A DNA stretch of 42,829 bases. Origin: an uncultured Actinomycetes bacterium. Lineage in GTDB: Bacteria; Actinomycetota; Thermoleophilia; Solirubrobacterales; 70-9. The position numbers and the translations under genes are program-made. This document shows positions 16,091 to 25,572 of the stretch, piece after piece. Within the stretch, counting starts at the first letter, position 1; each line of letters begins with the position of its first letter. Under the pieces are notes generated by a model. That model had not been told where the DNA came from and made no database searches. It worked only from the letters and a program-made list of their open reading frames with translations. The DNA lies in contig CAMPIP010000002.1 in the NCBI GenBank assembly GCA_946886425.1, positions 1 to 42,829 on the forward strand, read 5' to 3'.

Positions 16091-16137
16091 GGCCCACCGA
16101 ACTCAGACCCAGCTACTCGGAGAAAGAAAGGCAGTAG

Positions 16138-17322
16138 ATGCCCAGCTCAGTGATCCTCGGAACCGCGCGCACGCCCTTCGGCAAGATGGGCGGCGGCCTC
16201 GCCTCCCTTGACGCGACCGACCTCGGCGGCACCGCGATCGCGGCCGCCCTGGAGCGCTCAAACGTCGACCCCGAGCAGGTCCAGCAGGTCGTCTTCGGCC
16301 AGGTCCTGCAGGCCGGCCAGGGCCAGATTCCCTCGCGCCAGGCCCAGATCAAGGGCGGCGTCCCCAAGGAGGTTCCCTCGGAGACGATCAACAAGGTCTG
16401 CGCCTCCGGGATGCGCACGCTCGGCATCGCCGACATGGCGATCCGCGCCGGCGACTCCGAGGTGGCCGTTACCGGCGGCATGGAGTCGATGAGCGGCGCT
16501 CCGTACCTGCTGCCCGGCGCCCGCTTCGGGTTCCGGATGGGCGACGTCAGCGCGATCGACGCGATGACCCACGACGGGCTCACCAACCCCTTCACCGAGA
16601 AGCAGATGATCAACGAGGCCAGCGAGGTCTCCAACGAGCTGGAGATCACCCGCGCCGACATGGACCGCTTCGCCGAGCGCTCGCACCGGCTCGCCGCCGA
16701 GGCGACCGACGCCGGCCGTCTTGCCGAGGAGATCGTCGGCGTCACCGTCAAGTCGCGCAAGGGCGAGTCCACGGTCGAGACCGACGAGGCGATCCGCGCC
16801 GGCACCACGGTCGAGACGCTGGCCGGCCTGAAGGCGATCGGCGGCCCCGACGCCACCCACACCGCCGGCAACGCCCCGGGCGTCAACGACGGCGCCGCCT
16901 CGATCGTCGTTGCCTCCGAGGAGTGGGCGCAGCGGGAGGGCAAGACCCCGCTCGCGAAGATCCTCTCCTACGGCACCGTCGCCGACGACTTCCCCTACCT
17001 GGCGAAAACGCCGGCCAACGCCGCCAAGCAGGCGCTCGAGAAGATCGGCAAGAGCCCCGAGGAGGTGGACCTCTGGGAGATCAACGAGGCCTTCGCCTCG
17101 GTCGCCCTCAACTCGGTGCGGATGCTCGGCGTCGACGAGGAGAAGGTCAACGTCAACGGTGGCGCGATCGCCCTCGGCCACCCGATCGGCGCCTCCGGCT
17201 CCCGGATCATCGGCGCCCTCGTTCACGAGCTGCAGCGCCGCGGCGGTGGCCTCGGCGTCGCCGCGATCTGCTCTGGCGGTGGCCAGGGCGACGCGATCGT
17301 GATCGAGGTCAACGGGTCCTAG
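16138..17322 (+). CDS. Acetyl-CoA C-acetyltransferase (thiolase)
   Basis: A 394-aa thiolase of the biosynthetic/degradative acetoacetyl-CoA type. All catalytic parts are visible: nucleophile Cys88 in NKVCASGM, NEAFA for the oxyanion hole, His348 in GHPIGASGSR and Cys378 in AICSGGGQGDA. Length and spacing match the Zoogloea-type enzyme. It would condense two acetyl-CoA or cleave acetoacetyl-CoA. It heads a forward gene run into the HAD phosphatase and the mutase subunits, which suits a route between acetyl-CoA, butyryl-CoA and branched acyl-CoA. An AAAGG ribosome site stands close before the ATG. Confidence 0.95.
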   Translation: MPSSVILGTARTPFGKMGGGLASLDATDLGGTAIAAALERSNVDPEQVQQVVFGQVLQAGQGQIPSRQAQIKGGVPKEVPSETINKVCASGMRTLGIADMAIRAGDSEVAVTGGMESMSGAPYLLPGARFGFRMGDVSAIDAMTHDGLTNPFTEKQMINEASEVSNELEITRADMDRFAERSHRLAAEATDAGRLAEEIVGVTVKSRKGESTVETDEAIRAGTTVETLAGLKAIGGPDATHTAGNAPGVNDGAASIVVASEEWAQREGKTPLAKILSYGTVADDFPYLAKTPANAAKQALEKIGKSPEEVDLWEINEAFASVALNSVRMLGVDEEKVNVNGGAIALGHPIGASGSRIIGALVHELQRRGGGLGVAAICSGGGQGDAIVIEVNGS

Positions 17323-17324
17323 CC

Positions 17325-18113
17325 TTGAGCGGCGGCGCCGCGTTCTTCGACCTCGACAAGACCCTGATGGCGGGGTCGTCGGGGATGCAGTTCGCGCGCG
17401 TCGCCACCAGGCAGGGCATCGTCGGCCGCCGCCAGCTCGCCAGCTGGGCCGTCGAGCATCTCCGCTACCGCCTCCGCGGGACCACCGACGAGCGCACCGC
17501 GGACGTCTTGCGAGCCGCTCGCGAGCTGATCCGCGGTGTCCCCGCGAAGACGGTCGATCGGATGGGCCCCGAGGTGATGGCGGCGATCCTGCCGCGGGTC
17601 TACCCGCAGATGCTGGCCGAGGTCCACGCTCACCAGGACGCCGGCCGGCCGGCCTTCATCGTCAGCGCCGCCGGCAACGACGTGGTCGAGACGCTGGCGG
17701 CGGTGCTGGGGATGGAGGGCGGCATCGGTACCCGCTACGAGGTCGACGCCGCGGGCACCTACACCGGCCGCCTCGAGGGTCCCTTCGTCTACGGCCCCGG
17801 CAAGGTCGAGGCGATGGAGGCCTTCGCCGAGCGCCACGCGATCGACCTGGCCGAGTCCTACGCCTACTCCGACTCGCTCTCCGACCTGCCGATGCTGCGC
17901 GCGGTCGGCAACCCGGTCGCGGTCAACCCCGACCCGCCGCTGGCGGCGCTCGCCCGCGATGAGGGCTGGCAGGTGCTGCGCTTCGAGCAGCTCGGCCGCC
18001 GGCTGACGGCGCTCGCCTTCACGGTGGTCGCGACCCTGGCCGGCGTCGGCGCCTCCCGTCTGGCCGCCAACCACCGCAAGCCGCCGCCCCGGCGCTTCGC
18101 CGCGCGCCGCTAG
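17325..18113 (+). CDS. HAD-IB family phosphatase (SerB-like)
   Basis: A 262-aa haloacid dehalogenase-type phosphatase. Motif I is FFDLDKTLM with Asp9 and Asp11, motif II is FIVSAAGN, motif III Lys lies in YGPGKVEAM and motif IV is AYSDSLSDLPML. A subclass-IB cap sits between motifs I and II. The C-terminus has a hydrophobic segment LTALAFTVVATLAGVGASR followed by a very basic tail, so the protein may associate with the membrane. The substrate is not readable; relatives act on phosphoserine, glycerol phosphates or other small phosphates. The start is TTG, two bases after the thiolase stop; no ATG is available before motif I. Next gene starts nine bases downstream. Confidence 0.85.
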   Translation: MSGGAAFFDLDKTLMAGSSGMQFARVATRQGIVGRRQLASWAVEHLRYRLRGTTDERTADVLRAARELIRGVPAKTVDRMGPEVMAAILPRVYPQMLAEVHAHQDAGRPAFIVSAAGNDVVETLAAVLGMEGGIGTRYEVDAAGTYTGRLEGPFVYGPGKVEAMEAFAERHAIDLAESYAYSDSLSDLPMLRAVGNPVAVNPDPPLAALARDEGWQVLRFEQLGRRLTALAFTVVATLAGVGASRLAANHRKPPPRRFAARR

Positions 18114-18116
18114 GCT
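18111..18116 (+). promoter_or_regulatory. -10-like element before the acyl-CoA mutase gene
   Basis: TAGGCT, which includes the upstream stop codon, lies six bases before the ATG at 18123. The match to the short-leader pattern may be fortuitous inside an operon. Confidence 0.3.
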
Positions 18117-18122
18117 CTTCGC

Positions 18123-19745
<1,623 letters not shown>

Positions 19746-19772
19746 GCCGGACCGCTACGCTTCGCGCCGCTG

Positions 19773-20198
19773 ATGGAGGCTGCAACCGCCCGCAAGATCC
19801 GCGTCGTCGTCGCCAAGCCCGGCTTGGACGGGCACGACCGCGGCGCCAAGATCATCGCCCGCGCCCTGCGCGACGCGGGCATGGAGGTGATCTACACCGG
19901 CCTGCACCAGACCCCGGAGCAAATCGCCGAGACGGTGATCCAGGAGGACGCCGACGCGGTCGGCCTCTCGATCCTCTCCGGCGCCCACATGACCCTGGTG
20001 CCGAAAGTGGTGGAGCTGCTGAAGGCGCAGGGCGTCGACGACGTCCTCGTCACGGTGGGGGGGACGATCCCCGCCGAGGACATCCCGGAGCTGAAGGAGC
20101 TCGGCGTCGCCGCCGTCTTCACGCCCGGCGCGGGGACCGACGAGATCGTCGACTTCATCCGCGAGGCCGCCACCGAGCGGCACGAGCGCGGCGAATAG
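19773..20198 (+). CDS. B12-binding small subunit of acyl-CoA mutase
   Basis: A 141-aa flavodoxin-like cobalamin-binding protein. The base-off/His-on motif DGHDRG (Asp19, His21, Gly24) supplies the lower axial His. The second and third signatures are LSILSGAH and VTVGGTIP. It lies 27 bases after the large subunit and has no catalytic domain, so the active enzyme is a two-chain complex, as in isobutyryl- and 2-hydroxyisobutyryl-CoA mutases and archaeal methylmalonyl-CoA mutases. The ATG start is preceded by a weak TACGCT -10-like element eleven bases away, but co-transcription with the large subunit is more likely. Confidence 0.93.
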   Translation: MEAATARKIRVVVAKPGLDGHDRGAKIIARALRDAGMEVIYTGLHQTPEQIAETVIQEDADAVGLSILSGAHMTLVPKVVELLKAQGVDDVLVTVGGTIPAEDIPELKELGVAAVFTPGAGTDEIVDFIREAATERHERGE

Positions 20199-20272
20199 CC
20201 GCGCCACCAAGCGCTTCGCGGTCTTCTACACCGATCGGTGCATAGATGCCGCCGCACGGGGTATCATCCTGA

Positions 20273-20288
20273 TTGACTGGTCAGTCAA
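20273..20288. promoter_or_regulatory. Palindromic operator upstream of the ETF operon
   Basis: TTGACTG (20273-20279), GT, CAGTCAA (20282-20288): perfect 7-bp arms, the form typical of TetR-family sites. It sits just upstream of a -10-like TAACAT (20307-20312) and about 100 bases before etfB, so repression by an acyl-CoA-responsive TetR protein is plausible. The rest of the 190-base gap holds a possible GCCCG/CGGGC stem and nothing else I recognise. Confidence 0.6.
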
Positions 20289-20389
20289 CCGGTCCCCCGC
20301 AACCGATAACATGCCCGCCCGCAACGGGCCCGTGAGGCGCGCTATCGCCCTCGCGAAGAGCTGAGAATCATCCCCAAGGAGGCTTCAAC

Positions 20390-21181
20390 TTGAAGATCTG
20401 CGTCCTGGTCAAGGAGGTCCCGGACGCCGCGGTACAGAAGCGCATCGATCCGAACACGATGCGTCTGGACCGCGGCGGCGAGAAAAACCTCAACCCCTTC
20501 GACACGCACGCCCTCGAGGCGGCCATGCAGATCAAGGAGGGTGGGGCGATCCCGGTCGAGGAAGTCGTCGCTGTGACGATGGGCCCCGACTCGGCGGTCC
20601 GCGCCCTGCACAAGGCGGTGGCGCTCGGCGCCGATCGCTCGGTGCACCTCTCCGACGACGCGCTGGCCGGCTCCGACGTCTGCGCCACCGGCTACTCGCT
20701 GGCGAAGGTTCTCGAGTCCGAGAGCCCGGACCTGGTCCTGCTCGGCCAGCAGTCCGATGACGGCGAGTGCTACACGATCGGCGCCGTCGTCGCCGACCAC
20801 CTGCAGATGCCCTCGCTGACCCAGGTGATCAAGATCGACGTCAACGACGGCAAGCTCCGCTGCGAGCGCCAGGCCGAGTACGGCTACGACACCGTCGAGA
20901 TCGAGCTGCCGGCCGTGATCAGCGTCGGCGACGCGATCAACGAGCCGCGCTACCCGAGCCTGAAAGCGATCATGGGCGCGAAAAAGAAGCCGCTCGACGC
21001 GAAGGCCACGGGCGACGTCGGCATCGAGGCCGGCAAGGTCGGCGAGGCCGGCTCCCAGACCCAGGTCCTGGCCCTCAACCCGCCCCCGGCCAAGGAGGCG
21101 GGCGAGATCATCGAGGACGAGGACACCAACGAGACGGTCGAAAAGATCGTCGCCTGGCTCGACGAGAGGAAGCTGATCTAG
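20390..21181 (+). CDS. etfB: Electron transfer flavoprotein beta subunit
   Basis: The 263-aa small subunit of the ETF heterodimer, which takes electrons from acyl-CoA dehydrogenases. It starts MKICVLVKEVPD, has NPFDTHALEAAMQI, then VALGADRSVHLSDD and the nucleotide-binding PDLVLLGQQSDDGECYTIG. The C-terminal arm DEDTNETVEKIVAWLDERK wraps the partner subunit. The start is TTG at 20390, placed by a strong AAGGAGG site (20376-20382) seven bases upstream. etfA begins immediately after the stop. In M. tuberculosis the fixA/fixB pair lies beside the Rv3030-3032 glucan genes; here the same gene families are 13 kb apart. Confidence 0.95.
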   Translation: MKICVLVKEVPDAAVQKRIDPNTMRLDRGGEKNLNPFDTHALEAAMQIKEGGAIPVEEVVAVTMGPDSAVRALHKAVALGADRSVHLSDDALAGSDVCATGYSLAKVLESESPDLVLLGQQSDDGECYTIGAVVADHLQMPSLTQVIKIDVNDGKLRCERQAEYGYDTVEIELPAVISVGDAINEPRYPSLKAIMGAKKKPLDAKATGDVGIEAGKVGEAGSQTQVLALNPPPAKEAGEIIEDEDTNETVEKIVAWLDERKLI

Positions 21182-22153
21182 ATGGCAGGCATCCTGGTTT
21201 ACGCCCTCCACGACGACGAGGGCAACTTCAACAAAAACTCGCTCGGGGCCATCTCCGAGGCCGCCAAGCTGGCCAGCCAGGTCGGCGGCGAGGCCGCGGC
21301 GCTGGTGGTCGGGGACGTCGCCGACGACGCCGCCGCTTCGCTCGGCAAGTACGGCGCCGCCAAGGTCTACCGGGCCAAGAGCGTCCCGGAGGGCCTGGCC
21401 CAGCCGATCATCGACGCGATGGCCAAGGTGATTCAGGACAACGGGATCTCCTACGCGCTGTTCGGCGGCGGTCTGCTCGGCTTCGAGATCGGGGCCGGCC
21501 TGACCGCCCGTCTCGGCGCCGGCGTGACCATGGAGGTCACCGCGGTCAAAGTCCAGGACGGCAAGCTCGTCGCCGAGCGTCCGATCCTGCAGGACTCCCA
21601 GGTCGCCGACGTCGGTTACGTCAGCGAGCCGGGGATCATCATCGGCCGCCTCAACGCGTTCGACGTCAACGAGACCGGCGGTAGCGCCGAGGTCGTCGAC
21701 GTCGACGTCGAGCTCTCGCCCTGGTCGACCAAGGCGACGATGGTTCAGCGCGGCGAGCAGCGCGGCGCCGACGTCAACATCGAGGACGCCGACGTCCTCG
21801 TCGGCGGCGGTCGCGGCCTCGGCGCAGCCGAGGGCTTCAAGCAGTGCGAGGAACTGGCCGAGGCGATGGGCGGCGCCGTCGCGGCGACCCGCGCGGTCGT
21901 CGACGCCGGCTGGTACCCGTACGCGGCCCAGATCGGTCAGACCGGCAAGACGGTCGCGCCGAAGCTGTACCTGGCGGCCGGGGTCTCCGGCGCCATCCAG
22001 CACAAGGTCGGTATGCAGAACTCGGAGAACATCCTTGCGATCAACAAGGACCCGAACGCGCCGATCTTCGAGTTCTCGGACCTCGGCGTGGTCGGCGATC
22101 TGCACAAGATCGTGCCCAAGCTGACCGAGGCGATCAAGGCCAAGAAGGGCTGA
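21182..22153 (+). CDS. etfA: Electron transfer flavoprotein alpha subunit
   Basis: The 323-aa large ETF subunit, which holds the redox FAD. The N-terminal half carries the partner-binding fold, and the C-terminal FAD domain is clear: VGGGRGLGAAEGFKQCEELA, then RAVVDAGWYPYAAQIGQTGK, then PKLYLAAGVSGAIQHKVGMQ and ILAINKDPNAPIF. These are the canonical FAD contacts of classical ETF (group I), not of the bifurcating type as far as the motifs show. It abuts etfB without a gap. A strong GC hairpin follows the stop, before the quinone oxidoreductase gene. Confidence 0.95.
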   Translation: MAGILVYALHDDEGNFNKNSLGAISEAAKLASQVGGEAAALVVGDVADDAAASLGKYGAAKVYRAKSVPEGLAQPIIDAMAKVIQDNGISYALFGGGLLGFEIGAGLTARLGAGVTMEVTAVKVQDGKLVAERPILQDSQVADVGYVSEPGIIIGRLNAFDVNETGGSAEVVDVDVELSPWSTKATMVQRGEQRGADVNIEDADVLVGGGRGLGAAEGFKQCEELAEAMGGAVAATRAVVDAGWYPYAAQIGQTGKTVAPKLYLAAGVSGAIQHKVGMQNSENILAINKDPNAPIFEFSDLGVVGDLHKIVPKLTEAIKAKKG

Positions 22154-22158
22154 GTCAC

Positions 22159-22182
22159 TCCGGGGGGCTTCGGCCCCCCGGA
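22159..22182 (+). terminator. Perfect 10-bp hairpin with TTCG loop after etfA
   Basis: TCCGGGGGGC, loop TTCG, GCCCCCCGGA. A C(TTCG)G tetraloop on a ten-pair GC stem is exceptionally stable. There is no T-run after it, so it may be an intrinsic-like terminator, a 3' stabiliser of etfBA mRNA, or a partial block that lowers expression of the next gene. Confidence 0.6.
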
Positions 22183-22219
22183 CGCTGTTCCCCCGACGAG
22201 AGACCGCGAAGGAGTCGAG

Positions 22220-23926
22220 ATGTCAGTTGCACCGAGTGAGTTCCCGCCCCCGTTCGATTCGGCCGATGTGATCACCGCGCCGACGGACCCGGTCGACGAG
22301 CGAATCGAGGTCGGCATCGCGATCGTCGGCGGCGGCCCCGCCGGGCTGGCCTGTGCCAACAAACTGATGCAGCTGCTCGAGGACGAGCCGGAGCTGACCG
22401 AGAAGCTCGGCGAAGTCCCGGTCGCGGTGATCGAGAAGGGCAAAGTCGCCGGCGCCCACCTGCTCTCCGGCGCCAACGTCGACCCCTCGGCGATGGAACG
22501 ACTCTTCCCCGACCTGCCGCCCGCCGAGTGGCCGCCGGTCTACCAGGAGGTGACGAAGGACGCGACCTACTTCCTCACCAAGAGCAAAGCCTTCCCGCTG
22601 AAGCCACCGCCGCCCAACTTCCGCAAAGAGGGCACCTACACGATGTCGGTCTCGAAACTGGGCCGCTTCCTCTCTGAGAAAGCCGAAGAGGCCGGCGTCT
22701 ACATCCTCACCGAGACCGCCGCTACCCAGCTGCTGGTCGAGGACCGGATCGTCCGCGGCGTTCGCTCCGGCGACCGCGGCCGCGGCAAGGACGGCGAAGA
22801 GCTCGGCAACTTCGAGCCCGGCTCCGACGTGGTCGCCAAGGCGACGGTCCTGGCCGAGGGCACGATCGGCCACCTCACCTACGCCGCGATGGACTACTTC
22901 GACCTCCGCGACGGCTCCGACCCACAGGTCTGGGAGCTCGGGGTGAAGGAGGTCTGGGAGGTCCCGAAGCCGCTCGACCGGGTCATCCACACGCTCGGCT
23001 GGCCGCTGCGCTGGGGCCCCAAATACAAGGAGGCCGGCGGCAGCTTCATCTACCCGATGGGCGAGGACAAGGTCTGCTTCGGCCTGGTCGTCGGGCTCGA
23101 CACCACCGACGCCACCTTCTCCGTCCACGACGCCCTGCAGGAGTTCAAGACCCACCCCTTCATCAAGAAGATCATCGAGGGCGGCAAGCGGGTCGGCTGG
23201 GGCGCCAAGACGATCCCGTCCGGCGGCTATTGGGCACTGCCGAAGCGCTTCTCGGTGCCGGGCATGCTGATGGCCGGCGACGCCGCCGGGATGGTCAACA
23301 TCGCCGAACTCGCCGGCGTCCACTACGCGATGCACGCCGGGATGTACGCGGCGGAAGCGATCGTCGAGTCGCTCAAGAAGGACATCGACTCGGTCAACTT
23401 CGAAAGCTACGACAAGGCAATCCGCGAATCGGAGATCGAGAAGGACCTCTATCGATCGCGCAACATGAAGCAGCCGCTGACCAAGGGGCTGATCTTCGGC
23501 GGCGCGATGGGCTCGATGATGGTCGGCACCAAAGGCGCCTTCCCGGGCGGCCACTGGAAGATCGAGGACAACGCCGAGATCCCTGTCTTCGAGGGTAAGG
23601 CGGCCGACAGCTACCCGAAGCCCGACAACGAGCTCACCTTCAACAAGCTCGATTCGGTGTTCCTCTCCGGCAACGCCACCCGGGACGACGCTCCCAACCA
23701 CGTCCGCATCCAGACCCACGTCCCCCGCGAGATCGCCCAGACCTGGGTCTCGATGTGCCCCGCCCAGGTCTACGAAATCCCCGAGGATCAGCTGGAGAGC
23801 GGCGCCAAAGAAGTCGACGTCCACGTCACCGCCTCCAACTGCGTCCAGTGCGGTGCGATCACCGCCAAGGGCGGCCGCCTCACCCTCCCCGAGGGCGGCG
23901 ACGGCCCGCTGTACCAGGAGACCTGA
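22220..23926 (+). CDS. ETF-quinone oxidoreductase with altered Fe-S ligand set
   Basis: A 568-aa FAD protein that should pass electrons from ETF to the quinone pool at the membrane. Dinucleotide-binding VGGGPAGLACA lies at about 36-46, GAHLLSGANVDP and the LAEGTIGHL segment follow, and AGDAAGMVNIAELAGVHYAM is the second FAD contact. The C-terminal ferredoxin-like part shows Cys513 (MCPAQVYEI), Cys541 and Cys544 (NCVQCGAI), but the fourth cluster ligand expected three residues later is Ile547. The usual [4Fe-4S] cluster may therefore be altered or absent. It follows etfBA after a hairpin and has GAAGGAG before its ATG. No other reading frame restores the Cys. Confidence 0.9.
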   Translation: MSVAPSEFPPPFDSADVITAPTDPVDERIEVGIAIVGGGPAGLACANKLMQLLEDEPELTEKLGEVPVAVIEKGKVAGAHLLSGANVDPSAMERLFPDLPPAEWPPVYQEVTKDATYFLTKSKAFPLKPPPPNFRKEGTYTMSVSKLGRFLSEKAEEAGVYILTETAATQLLVEDRIVRGVRSGDRGRGKDGEELGNFEPGSDVVAKATVLAEGTIGHLTYAAMDYFDLRDGSDPQVWELGVKEVWEVPKPLDRVIHTLGWPLRWGPKYKEAGGSFIYPMGEDKVCFGLVVGLDTTDATFSVHDALQEFKTHPFIKKIIEGGKRVGWGAKTIPSGGYWALPKRFSVPGMLMAGDAAGMVNIAELAGVHYAMHAGMYAAEAIVESLKKDIDSVNFESYDKAIRESEIEKDLYRSRNMKQPLTKGLIFGGAMGSMMVGTKGAFPGGHWKIEDNAEIPVFEGKAADSYPKPDNELTFNKLDSVFLSGNATRDDAPNHVRIQTHVPREIAQTWVSMCPAQVYEIPEDQLESGAKEVDVHVTASNCVQCGAITAKGGRLTLPEGGDGPLYQET

Positions 23927-23943
23927 GTCTTCCGTAGCTCTTT

Positions 23944-23997
23944 CGGCGCAGTCGGCGCAGTCGGCGCAGTCGGCGCAGTCGGCGCAGTCGGCGCACG
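23944..23997 (+). repeat. 9-bp tandem repeat, five full copies plus a partial
   Basis: CGGCGCAGT is repeated without change five times (23944-23988), followed by a partial sixth copy CGGCGCA. It begins 17 bases after the oxidoreductase stop and ends before the two small membrane-protein genes. Unit length nine and total identity suggest recent expansion. Too short and unspaced for CRISPR. Confidence 0.9.
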
Positions 23998-24026
23998 AGG
24001 CGTGCCGGCTGCGCTTCGCCGTGCCC

Positions 24027-24032
24027 TAGGTT
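24027..24032 (+). promoter_or_regulatory. -10 element of small membrane-protein gene
   Basis: TAGGTT lies six bases before the GTG at 24039, matching the short-leader pattern seen at many genes here. Confidence 0.4.
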
Positions 24033-24038
24033 CGAGCG

Positions 24039-24260
24039 GTGCTCCTCACCGCTTCGATCGCCACTGAATTCGGCACAGCCGTCGGGGTTCTCGCCGGCAC
24101 GATTGCTGTCGGTGGGTTCCTAGGCCACGCGGGACCGGCGTTGGGCGGAGCACCCGAGTTGGAGGTGCGGAGGGGAACCGCGAAAGGTGGGTTGGCAGGG
24201 CTGGTCGCCGCTGCGCTTGTAGTTGTTTTGTCTGCAATCCAAGATAGGCTTGGCGGATGA
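24039..24260 (+). CDS. Small membrane protein, unknown function
   Basis: A 73-aa protein with two predicted membrane helices (about residues 8-30, VGVLAGTIAVGGFLG, and 48-67, GGLAGLVAAALVVVLSAI), joined by a loop with PELEVRRGTAKG. It has no motif I recognise. Support comes from the TANNNT -10 just upstream, from hydrophobic periodicity, and from the ATGA overlap with a second small membrane protein. Base composition is a little lower in GC than the flanking enzymes. It could be one half of a two-component membrane complex with its neighbour. Confidence 0.55.
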   Translation: MLLTASIATEFGTAVGVLAGTIAVGGFLGHAGPALGGAPELEVRRGTAKGGLAGLVAAALVVVLSAIQDRLGG

Positions 24261-24457
24261 CCGAGAACAAGGCTTTCGTCTTGATCCTGATCGGCATGGT
24301 CGTGTTCGCAACCACTGCCTTCTTTGGCCTCATGGCGCTCGGCGTCCGCGGGATAGGTCTCAGTTTCGCCTTCCTCGTCCCGCTCGCCATTGCCGCAGAC
24401 CTCAGCTCCCGGGTGGTCATGCACTACGGCGCCGAGAAGCGACGCCACGACCGCTAG
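24257..24457 (+). CDS. Small membrane protein, partner of the preceding gene
   Basis: A 66-aa protein whose ATG overlaps the upstream stop (ATGA), so both are probably translated together. Two hydrophobic helices are visible (about 6-28, AFVLILIGMVVFATTAFFGL, and 31-50, GIGLSFAFLVPLAIAADL), followed by a basic tail ending EKRRHDR. No family is recognised. The size, double-helix plan and coupling mirror the previous gene, though the sequences are not obviously related. Confidence 0.55.
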   Translation: MTENKAFVLILIGMVVFATTAFFGLMALGVRGIGLSFAFLVPLAIAADLSSRVVMHYGAEKRRHDR

Positions 24458-24476
24458 AGCGACCGCAGTGGCGGGA

Positions 24477-24482
24477 TAACCT
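24477..24482 (+). promoter_or_regulatory. -10 element of the permease gene
   Basis: TAACCT lies six bases before the GTG at 24489. Confidence 0.4.
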
Positions 24483-24488
24483 CGCGCC

Positions 24489-25376
24489 GTGCTGGCGCTC
24501 GGGATAGCCGCGGCGGTGGGGGCGTCGCTCCTCTACAACGCCTCGATCGCGTTGCAGGCGCTGGAGGTGCGGGACGAACCGCACGAGCATTCGCTGCGGG
24601 TCTCGCTGCTGGGCCGGTTGCTGCGCAACCGCAAATGGCTGGGGGCGACGGCGCTGGGGTTACTGGGCTGGCCGCTGGAGATCGTGGCGCTGCTGCTGGC
24701 GCCTCTGACCGTGGTCCAGCCGTGCCTCGCCAGCGGCCTTATCCTGCTGCTCTGGCTGGGGGCCACGAAGCTGGGGGAGAGACCGGGCCCGCGCGAGTGG
24801 GTCGCGGTCGGGGCGATCGCGGTCGGGGTCGTCGGGGTGGCGCTGGTGGCGCCGGAGCGCAGCACCGACCACGCCGGCACGGCGACGATGGCGATCGCGC
24901 TGGCGCTCGTCGCGATCCCGATGCTGGCGCCCTACGCGCTGCGCTCGCGGGCCTCCTCGCTCTCGATCCTGGCCGTGGTGAGCGCCGGCTGCGGCTACGC
25001 CTGGACGGCCGTCGCCAGCAAGCTCTTCACCGACGAGCTGGTGGCGGGGACGCTGCTGGTCGCGGTTGCCTGGCTCGCCACCGCGGCCCTCTCCGAGGTG
25101 CTGGCGCTGCTCAGCGAGATGAGCGCCCTGCAGCGCCGCGGCGCCACCCACGTGGCGCCGATCATGTTCGCGGTGCAGGTGCTGGTTCCGGTCGCCCTGG
25201 CGCCGATGATCTTCGGCGAGTCCTGGGGCGATACCCCGCTCGGCGGCGGCGCCCTCCTCGCCCTGATGGCGCTGGCCGTCTCCGGCGTCGTCCTGCTCGC
25301 CGGGTCGCGCTCGGTCGGCCGCGTCCTCGACGAGGCGCGCGCGGAGGAGCAGCCCCAGAGACGCGGTGGCGTTTGA
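24489..25376 (+). CDS. DMT-superfamily permease
   Basis: A 295-aa integral membrane protein with about nine to ten hydrophobic helices in two EamA-like halves, beginning LALGIAAAVGASLLYNASIA and with VVQPCLASGLILLLWLGA and HVAPIMFAVQVLVPVALAP as conserved-looking parts. The small drug/metabolite transporter group includes metabolite exporters, Mg-channel-like NIPA proteins and lipid-sugar flippases. No substrate residues can be named. Its position just upstream of the aminotransferase / epimerase-glycosyltransferase / deacetylase genes allows a role in moving a glycolipid intermediate, but about 200 bases separate them and it may be independent. Confidence 0.8.
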   Translation: MLALGIAAAVGASLLYNASIALQALEVRDEPHEHSLRVSLLGRLLRNRKWLGATALGLLGWPLEIVALLLAPLTVVQPCLASGLILLLWLGATKLGERPGPREWVAVGAIAVGVVGVALVAPERSTDHAGTATMAIALALVAIPMLAPYALRSRASSLSILAVVSAGCGYAWTAVASKLFTDELVAGTLLVAVAWLATAALSEVLALLSEMSALQRRGATHVAPIMFAVQVLVPVALAPMIFGESWGDTPLGGGALLALMALAVSGVVLLAGSRSVGRVLDEARAEEQPQRRGGV

Positions 25377-25409
25377 TCCGATCTCGCTGCTAGCCTTGCC
25401 GGCGCTTCT

Positions 25410-25436
25410 GGCGGGATAAACAGTCAACTTCCCGCC
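25410..25436. other. Inverted repeat between permease and aminotransferase genes
   Basis: GGCGGGA (25410-25416) and TCCCGCC (25430-25436) are perfect 7-bp arms around 13 bases. It may be a weak terminator for the permease gene or an operator for the following cluster. The remaining part of this 196-base gap (about 25420-25572) reads as open coding-like frame of the aminotransferase. Confidence 0.4.
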
Positions 25437-25572
25437 GAGCACACCCCCCAGCCACACCTCGTCCAAGGGAGCCACCGTAGGGTCCGCAGAGAAAACCGCG
25501 GCCGACGCGACCAAGTTCGCGATCGGGTTCGATCACCGTGACCGCACGCGCCTGTTCGAGCTTTGGACCGAG

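Noticed and set aside
23944..23997. Possible CRISPR array
   Set aside because: The 9-bp units are directly adjacent with no spacers and no cas genes are present.
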